Origin: Paraktedonobacter sp964250225 | GTDB lineage: Bacteria; Chloroflexota; Ktedonobacteria; Ktedonobacterales; Ktedonobacteraceae | Assembly: GCA_964250225.1 (NCBI GenBank) | Contig: CAXUEY010000036.1 | Coordinates: 1 to 44,843 of the forward strand | Direction of reading: 5' to 3' | Length of the DNA: 44,843 bases | Shown here: positions 1 to 7,395 of the stretch, piece after piece | Numbering within the stretch: the first letter of the stretch is position 1 | Layout: the number at the start of each line of letters is the position of its first letter | Notes under the pieces: generated by a model | What the model saw: only the letters and a program-made list of their open reading frames with translations | Database searches by the model: none | What the model was told of the DNA's origin: nothing | Translations under genes and position numbers: made by a program

Positions 1-2
1 AT

Positions 3-122
3 TCACTTTTTATCCTAAAATATGTACTGCAATCTATTCTCAAACAGGCCAACCTGAGCATGGATGAGTTCCGCGAGCTATTATTAGGAGGGTTTTATGC
101 GAGCATATACAATCATTCTTGA
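3..122 (+). CDS. hicA: HicA-type mRNA interferase toxin, C-terminal part only (truncated by window edge)
   Basis: An open frame runs in from the left edge with no start codon and ends at TGA 120-122. Its visible residues contain SILKQANLSMDEFRELL, which resembles the C-terminal helix of HicA toxins (typically SILKQAGL..EEF..LL). It overlaps the start of the HicB-like gene by 26 nt, which is the usual toxin-antitoxin arrangement. HicA proteins are small double-stranded RNA-binding-fold RNases that cut mRNA. The catalytic histidine lies upstream of the window, so activity cannot be judged. The tail after LLLGG (FYASIYNHS) is unlike typical HicA ends, so the stop may reflect slight 3' erosion. 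Confidence 0.6.
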   Translation, partial: SLFILKYVLQSILKQANLSMDEFRELLLGGFYASIYNHS

Positions 123-324
123 ACCAGATGGAGAGGAAGGTGGTTATACAGTGACAATACCAGCTCTGCCTGGATGTATTACACAGGGAGAGACGGTGGA
201 GCAGTGCATCGAGCGAGCACGCGAGGCGATTAAAGGATTTATTGAAAGTTTGCAGGCCGATGGTGAGGCTATTCCAGAAGAGAAAGAACACTCACGGATG
301 ATTACGGTGCATGTCGCGGCATAA
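97..324 (+). CDS. hicB: HicB family antitoxin
   Basis: A 75-residue protein with the HicB (former UPF0150) partial RNase H-like fold signature: a beta-hairpin start (YTIILEPDGEEGGYTVTIP), then ALPGCITQGET and an amphipathic helix with AREAIKGFIE. ATG 97 is preceded by AGGAGG at 87-92. The protein would bind and neutralise the HicA toxin encoded just upstream. No C-terminal DNA-binding domain is visible, so autoregulation would need another mechanism or a partner. Many Chloroflexota carry several such pairs. The family assignment is confident; the pairing rests on the partial upstream frame. Confidence 0.85.
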   Translation: MRAYTIILEPDGEEGGYTVTIPALPGCITQGETVEQCIERAREAIKGFIESLQADGEAIPEEKEHSRMITVHVAA

Positions 325-391
325 GGCGAGCATCTAGCCTAACGTGTAGAGGTATGGTATGGGCGCCTTGCAAGATAAAACAGTGCAAAGA

Positions 392-424
392 CATAAGGCA
401 CTGAACAGAGATCAATGCCTTGTG
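392..424. terminator. Hairpin between hicB and the nuclease gene
   Basis: CATAAGGCA (392-400) pairs with TGCCTTGTG (416-424), 9 bp with one G-T, across a 15-nt loop. It lies between two converging genes (hicB, plus; nuclease, minus) and could end either. The following T run is weak on both sides. Confidence 0.4.
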
Positions 425-446
425 TTTCAAACATGTGAGATGTGTA

Positions 447-962
447 CTAGCAGCAGCCGAGTTGAGCATGGTTCTTCACCATGCCGTTTGGATAGCGCTG
501 TGTGTAGAGGAGTGCTCCTCCCTGTGTCGCGTAGACATGGTATTCCACGGCGCCAACCATCGTACCGTGTGTTACCTGTGCTGAGTTAGCCAGGAAAGGA
601 GCGGCTGCCGGGCCGTTATAGTCAGTAGGGGTATAATCCACCGTGACTTCGACGAATACACTACTGCCAGGACCGGCATTTTGTAGAATGTCCCTCACAT
701 GCCCCTCGATATCGGCCATCATCGGCGCGTTTGTGCCATCAGAGAGACCCACAAAATTGCGGGAATCTGTGCCATCGCCACCCAGTTGCTTGCCGATAAG
801 GTGGCCGCGCTCGTGATGATAAGGATGCGCGTTAGCAACATAACCAGAGACTTGTGGAGCGGGTACGGTGATAGCGCTACCTGTGCCCAGGTCAGCATAG
901 GTAATTGTTGCGCAAGCGTAGACGGTTCTTGGTCCATCCAGGACATAGGTAATAACGACCAT
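447..962 (-). CDS. DNA/RNA non-specific endonuclease-like protein (His-Me finger)
   Basis: The start is ATG 962 (MVVITYV), because AGGAG lies a few bases upstream; an in-frame ATG at 1001 has no ribosome site. The 171-residue product contains ERGHLIGKQLGG, then DSRNFVGLSDGTN and a following acidic position (ADIEG). This matches the RGH(L/I)...N...E pattern of the Endonuclea_NS_2 type of nuclease domain, where His is the general base and Asn helps bind the metal. There is no signal peptide or membrane segment, and no obvious immunity gene beside it. It could be a nuclease delivered by another route or a cytoplasmic enzyme. It lies about 100 nt downstream of a membrane-protein gene on the same strand. 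The domain call is by motif only. Confidence 0.65.
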   Translation of the reverse strand: MVVITYVLDGPRTVYACATITYADLGTGSAITVPAPQVSGYVANAHPYHHERGHLIGKQLGGDGTDSRNFVGLSDGTNAPMMADIEGHVRDILQNAGPGSSVFVEVTVDYTPTDYNGPAAAPFLANSAQVTHGTMVGAVEYHVYATQGGALLYTQRYPNGMVKNHAQLGCC

Positions 963-1062
963 TGGTTGTATCTCCTTTTTGATGTAAAAACAGATCAGCA
1001 TGTCATACAGTTATCTCATTGAGACTACAAGGACGTTCATCTACAGGATATTGCAGTACAAA

Positions 1063-2013
1063 TCAGGCGATTCTCTCAGGGGCGAGGATTTTATCGAACA
1101 AGGAGAGCTTCCAGGGCGACCAGAGGCTAAAACCGAGCCAGGCCAACGAGAGGAAGAGCAGGACACCCAGGAACGGCCCCAGGAAGGTGACGTGGAGTAC
1201 GAATTGACCGCCCAGATTGAGAAATGCGGCCAGCATGACCAGTAGTAGCGCGGACCGAGGTCGCACTCCAGCCATCAGGAAGACTGCGCTCATCAGCAGG
1301 CAGCCTGGCGCCAATGGAGCGCCCGACAGGAAGACCAGGCCTAGCGTGCCAAGCGCGCTCACTGAGGGCAGGCCGATTTTTGCCAGCAGATCATTCACGC
1401 CCAATGAGGGTACCTGCTGGTTGGGTACAACGTTGGCGGGAGGATTCGTAGGACAGGGGTTGCCACCACCGAAAGGATTGGCGATGGTATTACAGATGGT
1501 GGAACCCGTACTGGCAGTCTGATTCGTAGCAGTATTGACGCCATTCTGGGCGCTGTTATACCCACTCTGAAGCACCGAGCCGAGATTGGGGAATTCGGCA
1601 AACAGTTTCGCCATCCAGGGGAGGACAAACAGATCAATGGCAAAGGCTCCCGCCACCACGATGATGGCACCCAGCAGAAAAATGATGATCCCATACTGCC
1701 CGATCATCCCGATGCGCAGAATATGTTGCGAGAGCAGAGCTAAAATTCCCAGTACCAACAACAATGATCCTATAATCACGAGCCATACCCCCAGACTCCA
1801 GGTTGGTCCCAACGGATCAGGCCGCAGCGTGGACAGCACCCAGCCAGATGTAGCGCAAAGTCCACCCAGACAGATGACTATGCCGGTTGCTTGTTGGAGA
1901 ATGCGCGAGATTTTGTTGAGCACTGCTTCAACGGCAGTAAACAAGGTACGGAGCCAGCTCAAACCCTTTACTACCGTACCCTTTGCGGTTGTAATGCCAG
2001 ACATTCCTGACAT
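1063..2013 (-). CDS. Multi-pass membrane protein of unknown function
   Basis: A 316-residue protein starting at ATG 2013, with AAAGGA seven bases upstream. It has about seven hydrophobic segments: near residues 38-60, 72-90, 95-120, then after a long loop near 205-225, 228-250, 252-270 and 275-295. The loop at about 130-200 is rich in N, T, P and Q and contains two cysteines, so it is likely extracytoplasmic. Nothing in it matches a family I recognise. The same-strand nuclease gene follows after about 100 nt, so the two may be cotranscribed. Confidence 0.6.
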   Translation of the reverse strand: MSGMSGITTAKGTVVKGLSWLRTLFTAVEAVLNKISRILQQATGIVICLGGLCATSGWVLSTLRPDPLGPTWSLGVWLVIIGSLLLVLGILALLSQHILRIGMIGQYGIIIFLLGAIIVVAGAFAIDLFVLPWMAKLFAEFPNLGSVLQSGYNSAQNGVNTATNQTASTGSTICNTIANPFGGGNPCPTNPPANVVPNQQVPSLGVNDLLAKIGLPSVSALGTLGLVFLSGAPLAPGCLLMSAVFLMAGVRPRSALLLVMLAAFLNLGGQFVLHVTFLGPFLGVLLFLSLAWLGFSLWSPWKLSLFDKILAPERIA

Positions 2014-2351
2014 GTTTTTTCCTTTCTATTATGCGAGAGTTATATCATATGCTTAAATGGTAAATCTACATCTTAACGCTTTATTGTTCTACCAGTTCTA
2101 CAACACACTTTTTCATACAAGCATCACTCCCTTCCAGACTAATAGACGAGCGGCCTGAGATTTTTTTGGGGTGAATATTACAGTTATTTTCGATATAAAA
2201 ATAGATGTAATCTAAAGGTGGGATATCCCTCTGAGATTCCATCGAATAATAGCCTGATCTATGAAATAAGCAATGGGCTGGCTGTTGCCTACCTGTTCTG
2301 GCTCATCGCCGGAGCTCTTGAAGGAAAAACAGAGAAGAATAGCAAGCGCAC
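2014..2351. other. Intergenic region with no supported gene
   Basis: This 338-nt A+T-rich stretch lies between the membrane-protein gene and the kinase-like gene, both on the minus strand. It probably carries the promoter of the membrane-protein gene; TATGATATAAC on the minus strand near 2042-2052 is -10-like. A short plus-strand frame from 2218 has no coding character and runs into the antisense of the next gene. Confidence 0.4.
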
Positions 2352-3197
2352 TCAGAGCTTATCAGCGTGCTCTCGAATAAACGCGAGGTGGAAATCGAGA
2401 TATTTCTCGTCCATAGCTGTATCTCCCCATACATCAAGATGGCTGGAATTCAGGCCTAGAATGAACAGGTGGCGCAGGACGATAAAAAGAGGCACAACTT
2501 TGAGATCCAATGCGCCAACAGGACGGAGAGACGTGTAGCCTTCCAGGAATGTTTCCCACAATGCTGTGTTCTCTTTATATCGGTGGATAGCCCAGCAGAA
2601 GCCGGAGAGATCAATGACCTGCCACCCCAGGCCGATGAACTCAAAATCGTAGAAGGTCACAAGATGGTCGGCAGTGATATTGGCGTTGCCTCCAAGCAGA
2701 TCGCCGTGGCAGACTCCATACGCGAGCGCACCTGGAGGGATTTGGGCAAAACGCCGTTTAAGGTCGGCGGCCAGTTCCAACAGAAATGTTGCGTCGTCAG
2801 ATCGATGAGCCAGNNNNNNNNNNNNNNNNNNNNNNNNNNNNNNNNNNNNNNNNNNNNNNNNNNNNNNNNNNNNNNNNNNNNNNNNNNNNNNNNNNNNNNN
2901 NNNNNNNNNNNNNCCATCCTTGCGCGCCAGGGGGGCCGCAACCGGAATTCCCTGGCGCGCTAAATGGTTGAGTGCATCGATCTCGAAGAGGATATGCTCC
3001 CGTGTGTGTAGCCCGTGGCGGGAGACGCGGAGCATATACTTTTCGTTCTCTGTATGCACAAGATACATATCATTTACACCAGGATTAAATAATCGGCACG
3101 AGCGAATTGTGCTAAGTGTGTATTGCGAGAGCACCTGTTCCTGGAGAGCAGGCGCGGAAAGTGTAGAATAGGTGACGGGGAAGAAATTATTTGACAT
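2352..3197 (-). CDS. Aminoglycoside phosphotransferase (APH)-like kinase, interrupted by an assembly gap
   Basis: The protein has the APH/choline-kinase fold signature: the catalytic loop CHGDLLGGNAN (HxD....N) and the metal-binding DFEF nine residues later, with an N-terminal lobe ending in a hydrophobic segment before the gap. ATG 3197 is chosen because GGGGG lies seven bases upstream; ATG 3200 is equally in frame. Part of the gene (2814-2913) is 100 N, a standard filler, so the true length and the continuity of the frame are unknown. The C-terminal half (VVPLFIVLRHLF) resembles kinases of the homoserine or small-alcohol group rather than a resistance enzyme. It is the last gene of the glc operon strand, 91 nt after the phosphoesterase. 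The substrate is unknown. Confidence 0.7.
   Translation of the reverse strand: MSNNFFPVTYSTLSAPALQEQVLSQYTLSTIRSCRLFNPGVNDMYLVHTENEKYMLRVSRHGLHTREHILFEIDALNHLARQGIPVAAPLARKDXXXXXXXXXXXXXXXXXXXXXXXXXXXXXXXXXXLAHRSDDATFLLELAADLKRRFAQIPPGALAYGVCHGDLLGGNANITADHLVTFYDFEFIGLGWQVIDLSGFCWAIHRYKENTALWETFLEGYTSLRPVGALDLKVVPLFIVLRHLFILGLNSSHLDVWGDTAMDEKYLDFHLAFIREHADKL
2814..2913. other. Assembly gap of 100 N
   Basis: Exactly 100 N, which is the usual placeholder for a gap of unknown size. It falls inside the kinase-like gene. Confidence 0.99.
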
Positions 3198-3288
3198 CAT
3201 TGTACCCCCTTGTTTTTGAGGCCGATCATCTGCTTCTTGCATTATTAATCTCTGTGTTTTCTAAGATGTAAACTCTGGTTACATTCTC

Positions 3289-4026
3289 CTATACTCGACT
3301 CCACAAATTAGCCGACCATTCCGCGTGCGGCATGCCACACTCGAAGTGGACCCGCAGCAAGCCATCGATATCAAACGGGACGCGGCAGAATTCCGCACTC
3401 AAACGGTTCCCACCGATGTTGAGAATGGCATATTCGGCCCAGGGCGGGTTGCGTACTTCCTCGAATGGGAAGGAGCGATCCATCGCCATGCCAACGCTAC
3501 CGGGATTGAGGACCAGTCTTTCGCGATAACGCCTGAACATTTGCAGGTGAGTATGGCCGCCAACGAGCATCTCACCCGGTAGCTCGGCAAAGATGGCATC
3601 CAGTTCTGCGTCAGGTGTAGTGGGCAGAATGACCTCGCGGAATGAGCGTGGCGAGCCATGATAGGCCAGCAGAGTTTGTGTCTCGCTGATCCGTTGGATG
3701 ATGGTTGGCTGGAATGTGCGCAAGAAGGCCCTATCATCCTCGCCAAGTTGCTGCGCGCACCAGAAGCCGATCTCCTGATCGCACTGGCCAAACACACTCT
3801 TCTGCTCGCGCATTCGAGGTTCCAGCAGCCACGCGTCAGTGTTGCCCATCACAATGGGGCAATTTATTGCGCGCAGACGTTGAATAACCTCACAGGGCTG
3901 TGGCCCACCATAAGCAACGTCACCCAGGCAGAGGATCTGCTCGACGTTGCGCTGGCGTATATCGACCAGTACAGCATCGAGCGCGAAAAGATTGCCATGA
4001 ATATCAGCAATCAGGGCAAGTTGCAT
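3289..4026 (-). CDS. Calcineurin-like metallophosphoesterase (YfcE/MJ0936-like)
   Basis: A 245-residue protein with the full set of metal ligands of small bacterial metallophosphoesterases: D8-x-H10 (ADIHGN), GD in CLGDVAYGGP, N in MGNTD, His in AYHGSP, and GGHTHLQ near residue 157. These enzymes use two metals to hydrolyse phosphomono- or diesters; the physiological substrate is not known. ATG 4026 follows GAAGGAG by five bases. It starts 17 nt after the upstream methyltransferase stop, so it is part of the glc operon. C-terminal residues (about 180-245) extend beyond the minimal phosphodiesterase core. Confidence 0.85.
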   Translation of the reverse strand: MQLALIADIHGNLFALDAVLVDIRQRNVEQILCLGDVAYGGPQPCEVIQRLRAINCPIVMGNTDAWLLEPRMREQKSVFGQCDQEIGFWCAQQLGEDDRAFLRTFQPTIIQRISETQTLLAYHGSPRSFREVILPTTPDAELDAIFAELPGEMLVGGHTHLQMFRRYRERLVLNPGSVGMAMDRSFPFEEVRNPPWAEYAILNIGGNRLSAEFCRVPFDIDGLLRVHFECGMPHAEWSANLWSRV

Positions 4027-4043
4027 GGTGTCTCCTTCTCACG

Positions 4044-4679
4044 TTATGCTTTCTTGATGACTGCAACGAGCGTCCGACCCAGCACATCTTGTTCAAGCTG
4101 ACTCGACTTGACCATTTCCAGCGAGAAGCCCCATTGCCTGAGTTCCTCGTCGAGCCTGATCGCTGGCGTCCCTGTGCTCTTGCCCAGGTACTCCGCGATC
4201 AGCAAATGCCCTCCAGGTTGCACATAACGTTCCAGCAGCCGATGGACGAAGGCTTCCCGCAACTGGTTGGGAATATAGTCAAGGGTAGTGTTGACATAAT
4301 CAAAGGTTCGAGGCGATAGCCAATCCCAGGCATTGTCTATAAAGATGTTGTGCGCATACTGTGGGAGGCGCTGGCGGGCTAACGTGGCCAGTTGCTCCGA
4401 GATGTCCAGGCCGTAGGGAGTGATCTGCACGTTGCTCTCCAGTGTCCAGCGTAAGATGCATTCCAGCAGGTAGCCGTTAGCGCAGCCGATATCCAGCAAA
4501 GTGCCGGAGCTGGTGAGGCAATCCGCAATGGGCCTGCGCAGCACTTCCCAATCCTGCGCGCTGCGTGGTGTGCGCAATCCAAAGCCCGACTGCTGCCAGG
4601 GATCAGTCCCGGCAAGATAGGCCGTTTCGAGCATATTTTTGTGTGTGTTAAACCATGCACTGAGTTCTTCATCGTTCAT
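4044..4679 (-). CDS. Class I SAM-dependent methyltransferase
   Basis: A 211-residue protein. Motif I is LLDIGCANGYLLE (residues about 59-71), the acidic motif II follows near YGLDIS, and motif IV-like TFDYVNTTLDYIP is present. The N-terminal helix region (ETAYLAGTDPWQQSGF) resembles small-molecule methyltransferases of the Methyltransf_11/25 type. The substrate is unknown. It starts 8 nt after glcF and ends 17 nt before the phosphoesterase gene, so it is translated from the glc transcript. Confidence 0.75.
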   Translation of the reverse strand: MNDEELSAWFNTHKNMLETAYLAGTDPWQQSGFGLRTPRSAQDWEVLRRPIADCLTSSGTLLDIGCANGYLLECILRWTLESNVQITPYGLDISEQLATLARQRLPQYAHNIFIDNAWDWLSPRTFDYVNTTLDYIPNQLREAFVHRLLERYVQPGGHLLIAEYLGKSTGTPAIRLDEELRQWGFSLEMVKSSQLEQDVLGRTLVAVIKKA

Positions 4680-4687
4680 GAGGACGT

Positions 4688-6250
4688 TTACCCTTGCTTG
4701 CGTTTGCGTCCTACAAGCAGCAACCCGATCACAAGACCGATAATCAGACCCGTGAAAAGTGTACGCTGGCGGGTGCGTTGAGCGCGTGTGTCAGGTGTGG
4801 GAAGGCTGTACGCGCCGCCCGCTTGATAGGCTTCGTCGAGCAGTTGGACCGGGTGCAGGACGCGCATAGGCAGGCCGCGTTCGCGCGCGCCGAGGGCGAT
4901 CTGCATCATGCAGCCGGGATTGCCGGTGGCGATGACGTTGGCACCAGTGGCGCTGATGTTGCGCATTTTGCGCTCAAGCAATTGGCTCGCCATCTCTTGA
5001 TTGGTGATGTTGTAGATGCCCGCGCTGCCACAGCACCAATCGGCCTCTTTGAGATCGACCAGCTTGAGACCGGGGATGCGCTTGAGCACCTGGCGCGGCT
5101 GCTGCTTGATTTTCTGCCCGTGCGCCAGGTGACAGGCGTCGTGATAAGCGACGGTGTAGGGCAGCGTGCCCATCGCGGGGATCTGCTCGACGCCGACGAG
5201 GAATTCGGTGATATCTTGGACCTGCGCGCTAAAAGCACGCGCGCGTTCAGCGTAGGCTGGCTCATCGCGCAACAGGTGGCCGTATTCTTTGATGTTGGAG
5301 CCGCAACCGGCGGAGTTAATGATAATGGCGTCGCAGTTATATTTTTCAAACACATCGATATTGTGGCGCGCCATCTGGCGTCCGCGCTCACCCTCGCCGG
5401 CGTGAACATGCAACGCGCCGCAGCACTGCTGACTGGTCGGCGTGACCACCTCGCAGCCGTTGGCGGTCAGTACGCGAATGGTGGCTTCGTTGATGTCGCG
5501 ATAGACCTGATCCATGATGCAGCCGCTGATAAAGCCGACGCGATAGCGTTTGGGGCCGAGCGCGGGCGTGATCTCCGGCAATGGTCGCGGGAAGAGCGCG
5601 CCGGTGGCTTGCGGCATCAGCGCTTCGGGTGTGCTTAATTTGCCCTGAAATGGCGTGGGCAGAGCATTGACGCCCTTCAACAGCCCGCTTTTGCGCGTGA
5701 GTGTTTGCAGACCGCTGCGCTGATAGACCTTGAGTCCAGCGAAGACCAGCGAGGTGATCGGACGCGAGGGCAGCATGATATCGAAGAAGAAGCGTCTCAA
5801 GGCCCGTTCCGAAAGTTTCGAGGTGGGTTGCTCTGTGGGAACGGATGAGTGCTGCTCCTGCGTGGCGATGGCCGCTGCACGTTCTGCGCTGATCGTAGGC
5901 TGTGCCGCTTCCAACTGGATCTGCTCGCGCGCAGCCTCGATCAGCTTGCCGAACTGCACACCGGACGGGCAGGCTGTTTCGCAGGCCCGACAGCCCAGGC
6001 AGCAGTACATATGCTCGACAAAATCAGCGCTGATGCCCATACGCCCCTCGGCCACGGCCTGCATCTGGTAGATGCGCCCGCGTGGCGAGTCCATCTCAGT
6101 TCCCAGCACCGCGTAGGTTGGGCAGGTGGGGAGGCAGAAGCCGCAGTGGATGCATTGGCGCATCAAATCATACGTATGCGTGTGACGGTTGAGCGGCCCC
6201 TGAATAGAATGGACAGGGGCTATCTGGGCATCGGTGAGTTCTTGGGACAT
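4688..6250 (-). CDS. glcF: Glycolate oxidase iron-sulfur subunit GlcF, with C-terminal membrane anchor
   Basis: A 520-residue protein. The N-terminus has two 4Fe-4S motifs, CIHCGFCLPTCPTY (about 34-47) and CCLGCRACETACPSG (about 83-97). The second half has two cysteine-rich CCG-type domains (QQCCGALHVHAGE and ADWCCGSAG, each followed by further Cys motifs). GlcF accepts electrons from the GlcD/GlcE flavin subunits during oxidation of glycolate to glyoxylate and passes them to the quinone pool. ATG 6250 follows GGGAGG. Typical GlcF has about 400 residues; this one has an extra Q/A/E-rich linker near 115-145 and a C-terminal hydrophobic helix (LFTGLIIGLVIGLLLV) followed by RKRKQG. That tail should anchor the complex in the membrane. 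Confidence 0.92.
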   Translation of the reverse strand: MSQELTDAQIAPVHSIQGPLNRHTHTYDLMRQCIHCGFCLPTCPTYAVLGTEMDSPRGRIYQMQAVAEGRMGISADFVEHMYCCLGCRACETACPSGVQFGKLIEAAREQIQLEAAQPTISAERAAAIATQEQHSSVPTEQPTSKLSERALRRFFFDIMLPSRPITSLVFAGLKVYQRSGLQTLTRKSGLLKGVNALPTPFQGKLSTPEALMPQATGALFPRPLPEITPALGPKRYRVGFISGCIMDQVYRDINEATIRVLTANGCEVVTPTSQQCCGALHVHAGEGERGRQMARHNIDVFEKYNCDAIIINSAGCGSNIKEYGHLLRDEPAYAERARAFSAQVQDITEFLVGVEQIPAMGTLPYTVAYHDACHLAHGQKIKQQPRQVLKRIPGLKLVDLKEADWCCGSAGIYNITNQEMASQLLERKMRNISATGANVIATGNPGCMMQIALGARERGLPMRVLHPVQLLDEAYQAGGAYSLPTPDTRAQRTRQRTLFTGLIIGLVIGLLLVGRKRKQG

Positions 6251-6270
6251 AAACTGCCTCCCTGAATGAT

Positions 6271-7386
6271 CTATAGTTGGCGTGAACGTGGGCGCGCCAC
6301 AATCACGGTCACTTCCTGGCGATTATGAAAAAGCTGCCTGGCCTGAACAATGTCAAAATAACGGCTGAGCAGGCTGGTGGCCTCGCGCAGATTTCTCAGC
6401 GGGTCGATGCTGGCCGTCGCGTGTGGCAGCTTGAGGGTGCTGAGAATAAAGCCATCGGGCCGCAGCTTATCCCGCATCTCAATCAGCAGGCGCGCGGCAT
6501 CGCGGGCATCCATCCGCATATCATTCATAATGACATCAAAGAGCTGCGGCCTCTTGCCTGGTTCCTCAATCTCCAGATACCGTTCAGCGTACCCGCGAAA
6601 ATGGATCAGACCGGGATAGCGGAACAGGCGTTGATCGAGCTTAGCCGGATCTACTGCCACGACTTTCAGACCAGCGTTCAGCAAGAGTCGGGTCCAGCCG
6701 CCAGGTGCCGCGCCGAGGTCGAGGGCACGGCCATGCTCTGGCAGAGTCACACCAAAGACCTCCAACGCTTCCAGCAATTTGAATTCCGCTCGGCTAATCT
6801 GTTCCGGCGTTTGCGCGAAATGGCGCATACCGCCAGGCCACGCGCTCAGATTGTCGCGGGCGAGCGAGACACCCAGATAGGCTTTGTCCTGTGTGCAGAG
6901 CAGCGACACTACAATCTGCGGCTTTTTGATATCCTCAACTGCGCCCGTCTCCTCAACCACGGCTTCGGCCAATAGTTGATTGACCTTGCCGCCGCTATAG
7001 GCGCGCTTCTGGCCGCCCTCTTCGCCCTGGACCATACGTGTCTGCACGGCAAAGTGTTGGCCCCGTTCCAGCATCGAAAAGCTCGGCATTTGCGCCAGAG
7101 CTATAGCCAGTTTCTCCAGGTCGTCTTCAGTATTGTTAAGCTGGATGACTGTCTGGACTGGCGCAAGATGACGCGTAAAAATGGGGCGCGCCTCAGCGAC
7201 GATGCGCGGAAATAGACGCATGTTGGGTACGCTACAGAGCGCAATTCCCGGCGCCAGGATCTCCACGAGCTGCAAGTGCTGCTCCAGACGCTTCAACTCG
7301 CGTAGCGCGTCCTCAAGAAATTCAGCATGAGCTGTAATAATGGCATTGGCGGATGATTCCGCCACTTTTGATAATTCCAGATTCAC
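6271..7386 (-). CDS. RlmM-like 23S rRNA 2'-O-ribose methyltransferase (FtsJ/RrmJ fold)
   Basis: A 371-residue protein starting with GTG 7386 (AGGAAA upstream). The C-terminal FtsJ domain has LDLGAAPGGWT (motif I) and all four K-D-K-E catalytic positions: K in SRAEFKLLEA, D in IMNDMRM, K in STLKLPH and E in RQEVTVIV. The end (ARQLFHNRQEVTV) is very close to that of E. coli RlmM (ARQLYHDREEVTV), which methylates C2498 of 23S rRNA. The N-terminal 170 residues are less conserved and may act in RNA binding, as the THUMP-like part of RlmM does. It sits between glcE and glcF with gaps of 9 and 20 nt, an unexpected place for an rRNA enzyme. Confidence 0.82.
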   Translation of the reverse strand: MNLELSKVAESSANAIITAHAEFLEDALRELKRLEQHLQLVEILAPGIALCSVPNMRLFPRIVAEARPIFTRHLAPVQTVIQLNNTEDDLEKLAIALAQMPSFSMLERGQHFAVQTRMVQGEEGGQKRAYSGGKVNQLLAEAVVEETGAVEDIKKPQIVVSLLCTQDKAYLGVSLARDNLSAWPGGMRHFAQTPEQISRAEFKLLEALEVFGVTLPEHGRALDLGAAPGGWTRLLLNAGLKVVAVDPAKLDQRLFRYPGLIHFRGYAERYLEIEEPGKRPQLFDVIMNDMRMDARDAARLLIEMRDKLRPDGFILSTLKLPHATASIDPLRNLREATSLLSRYFDIVQARQLFHNRQEVTVIVARPRSRQL

Positions 7387-7395
7387 GGAAGTTTC

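Noticed and set aside
2087..2122. A possible 11-codon leader peptide on the minus strand before the membrane-protein gene
   Set aside because: A ribosome-site-like GGGAG is present, but there is no attenuator structure or regulatory residue pattern.
2218..2538. A 106-codon plus-strand frame
   Set aside because: GTG start without convincing context, half of it antisense to the kinase-like gene, and no conserved features.
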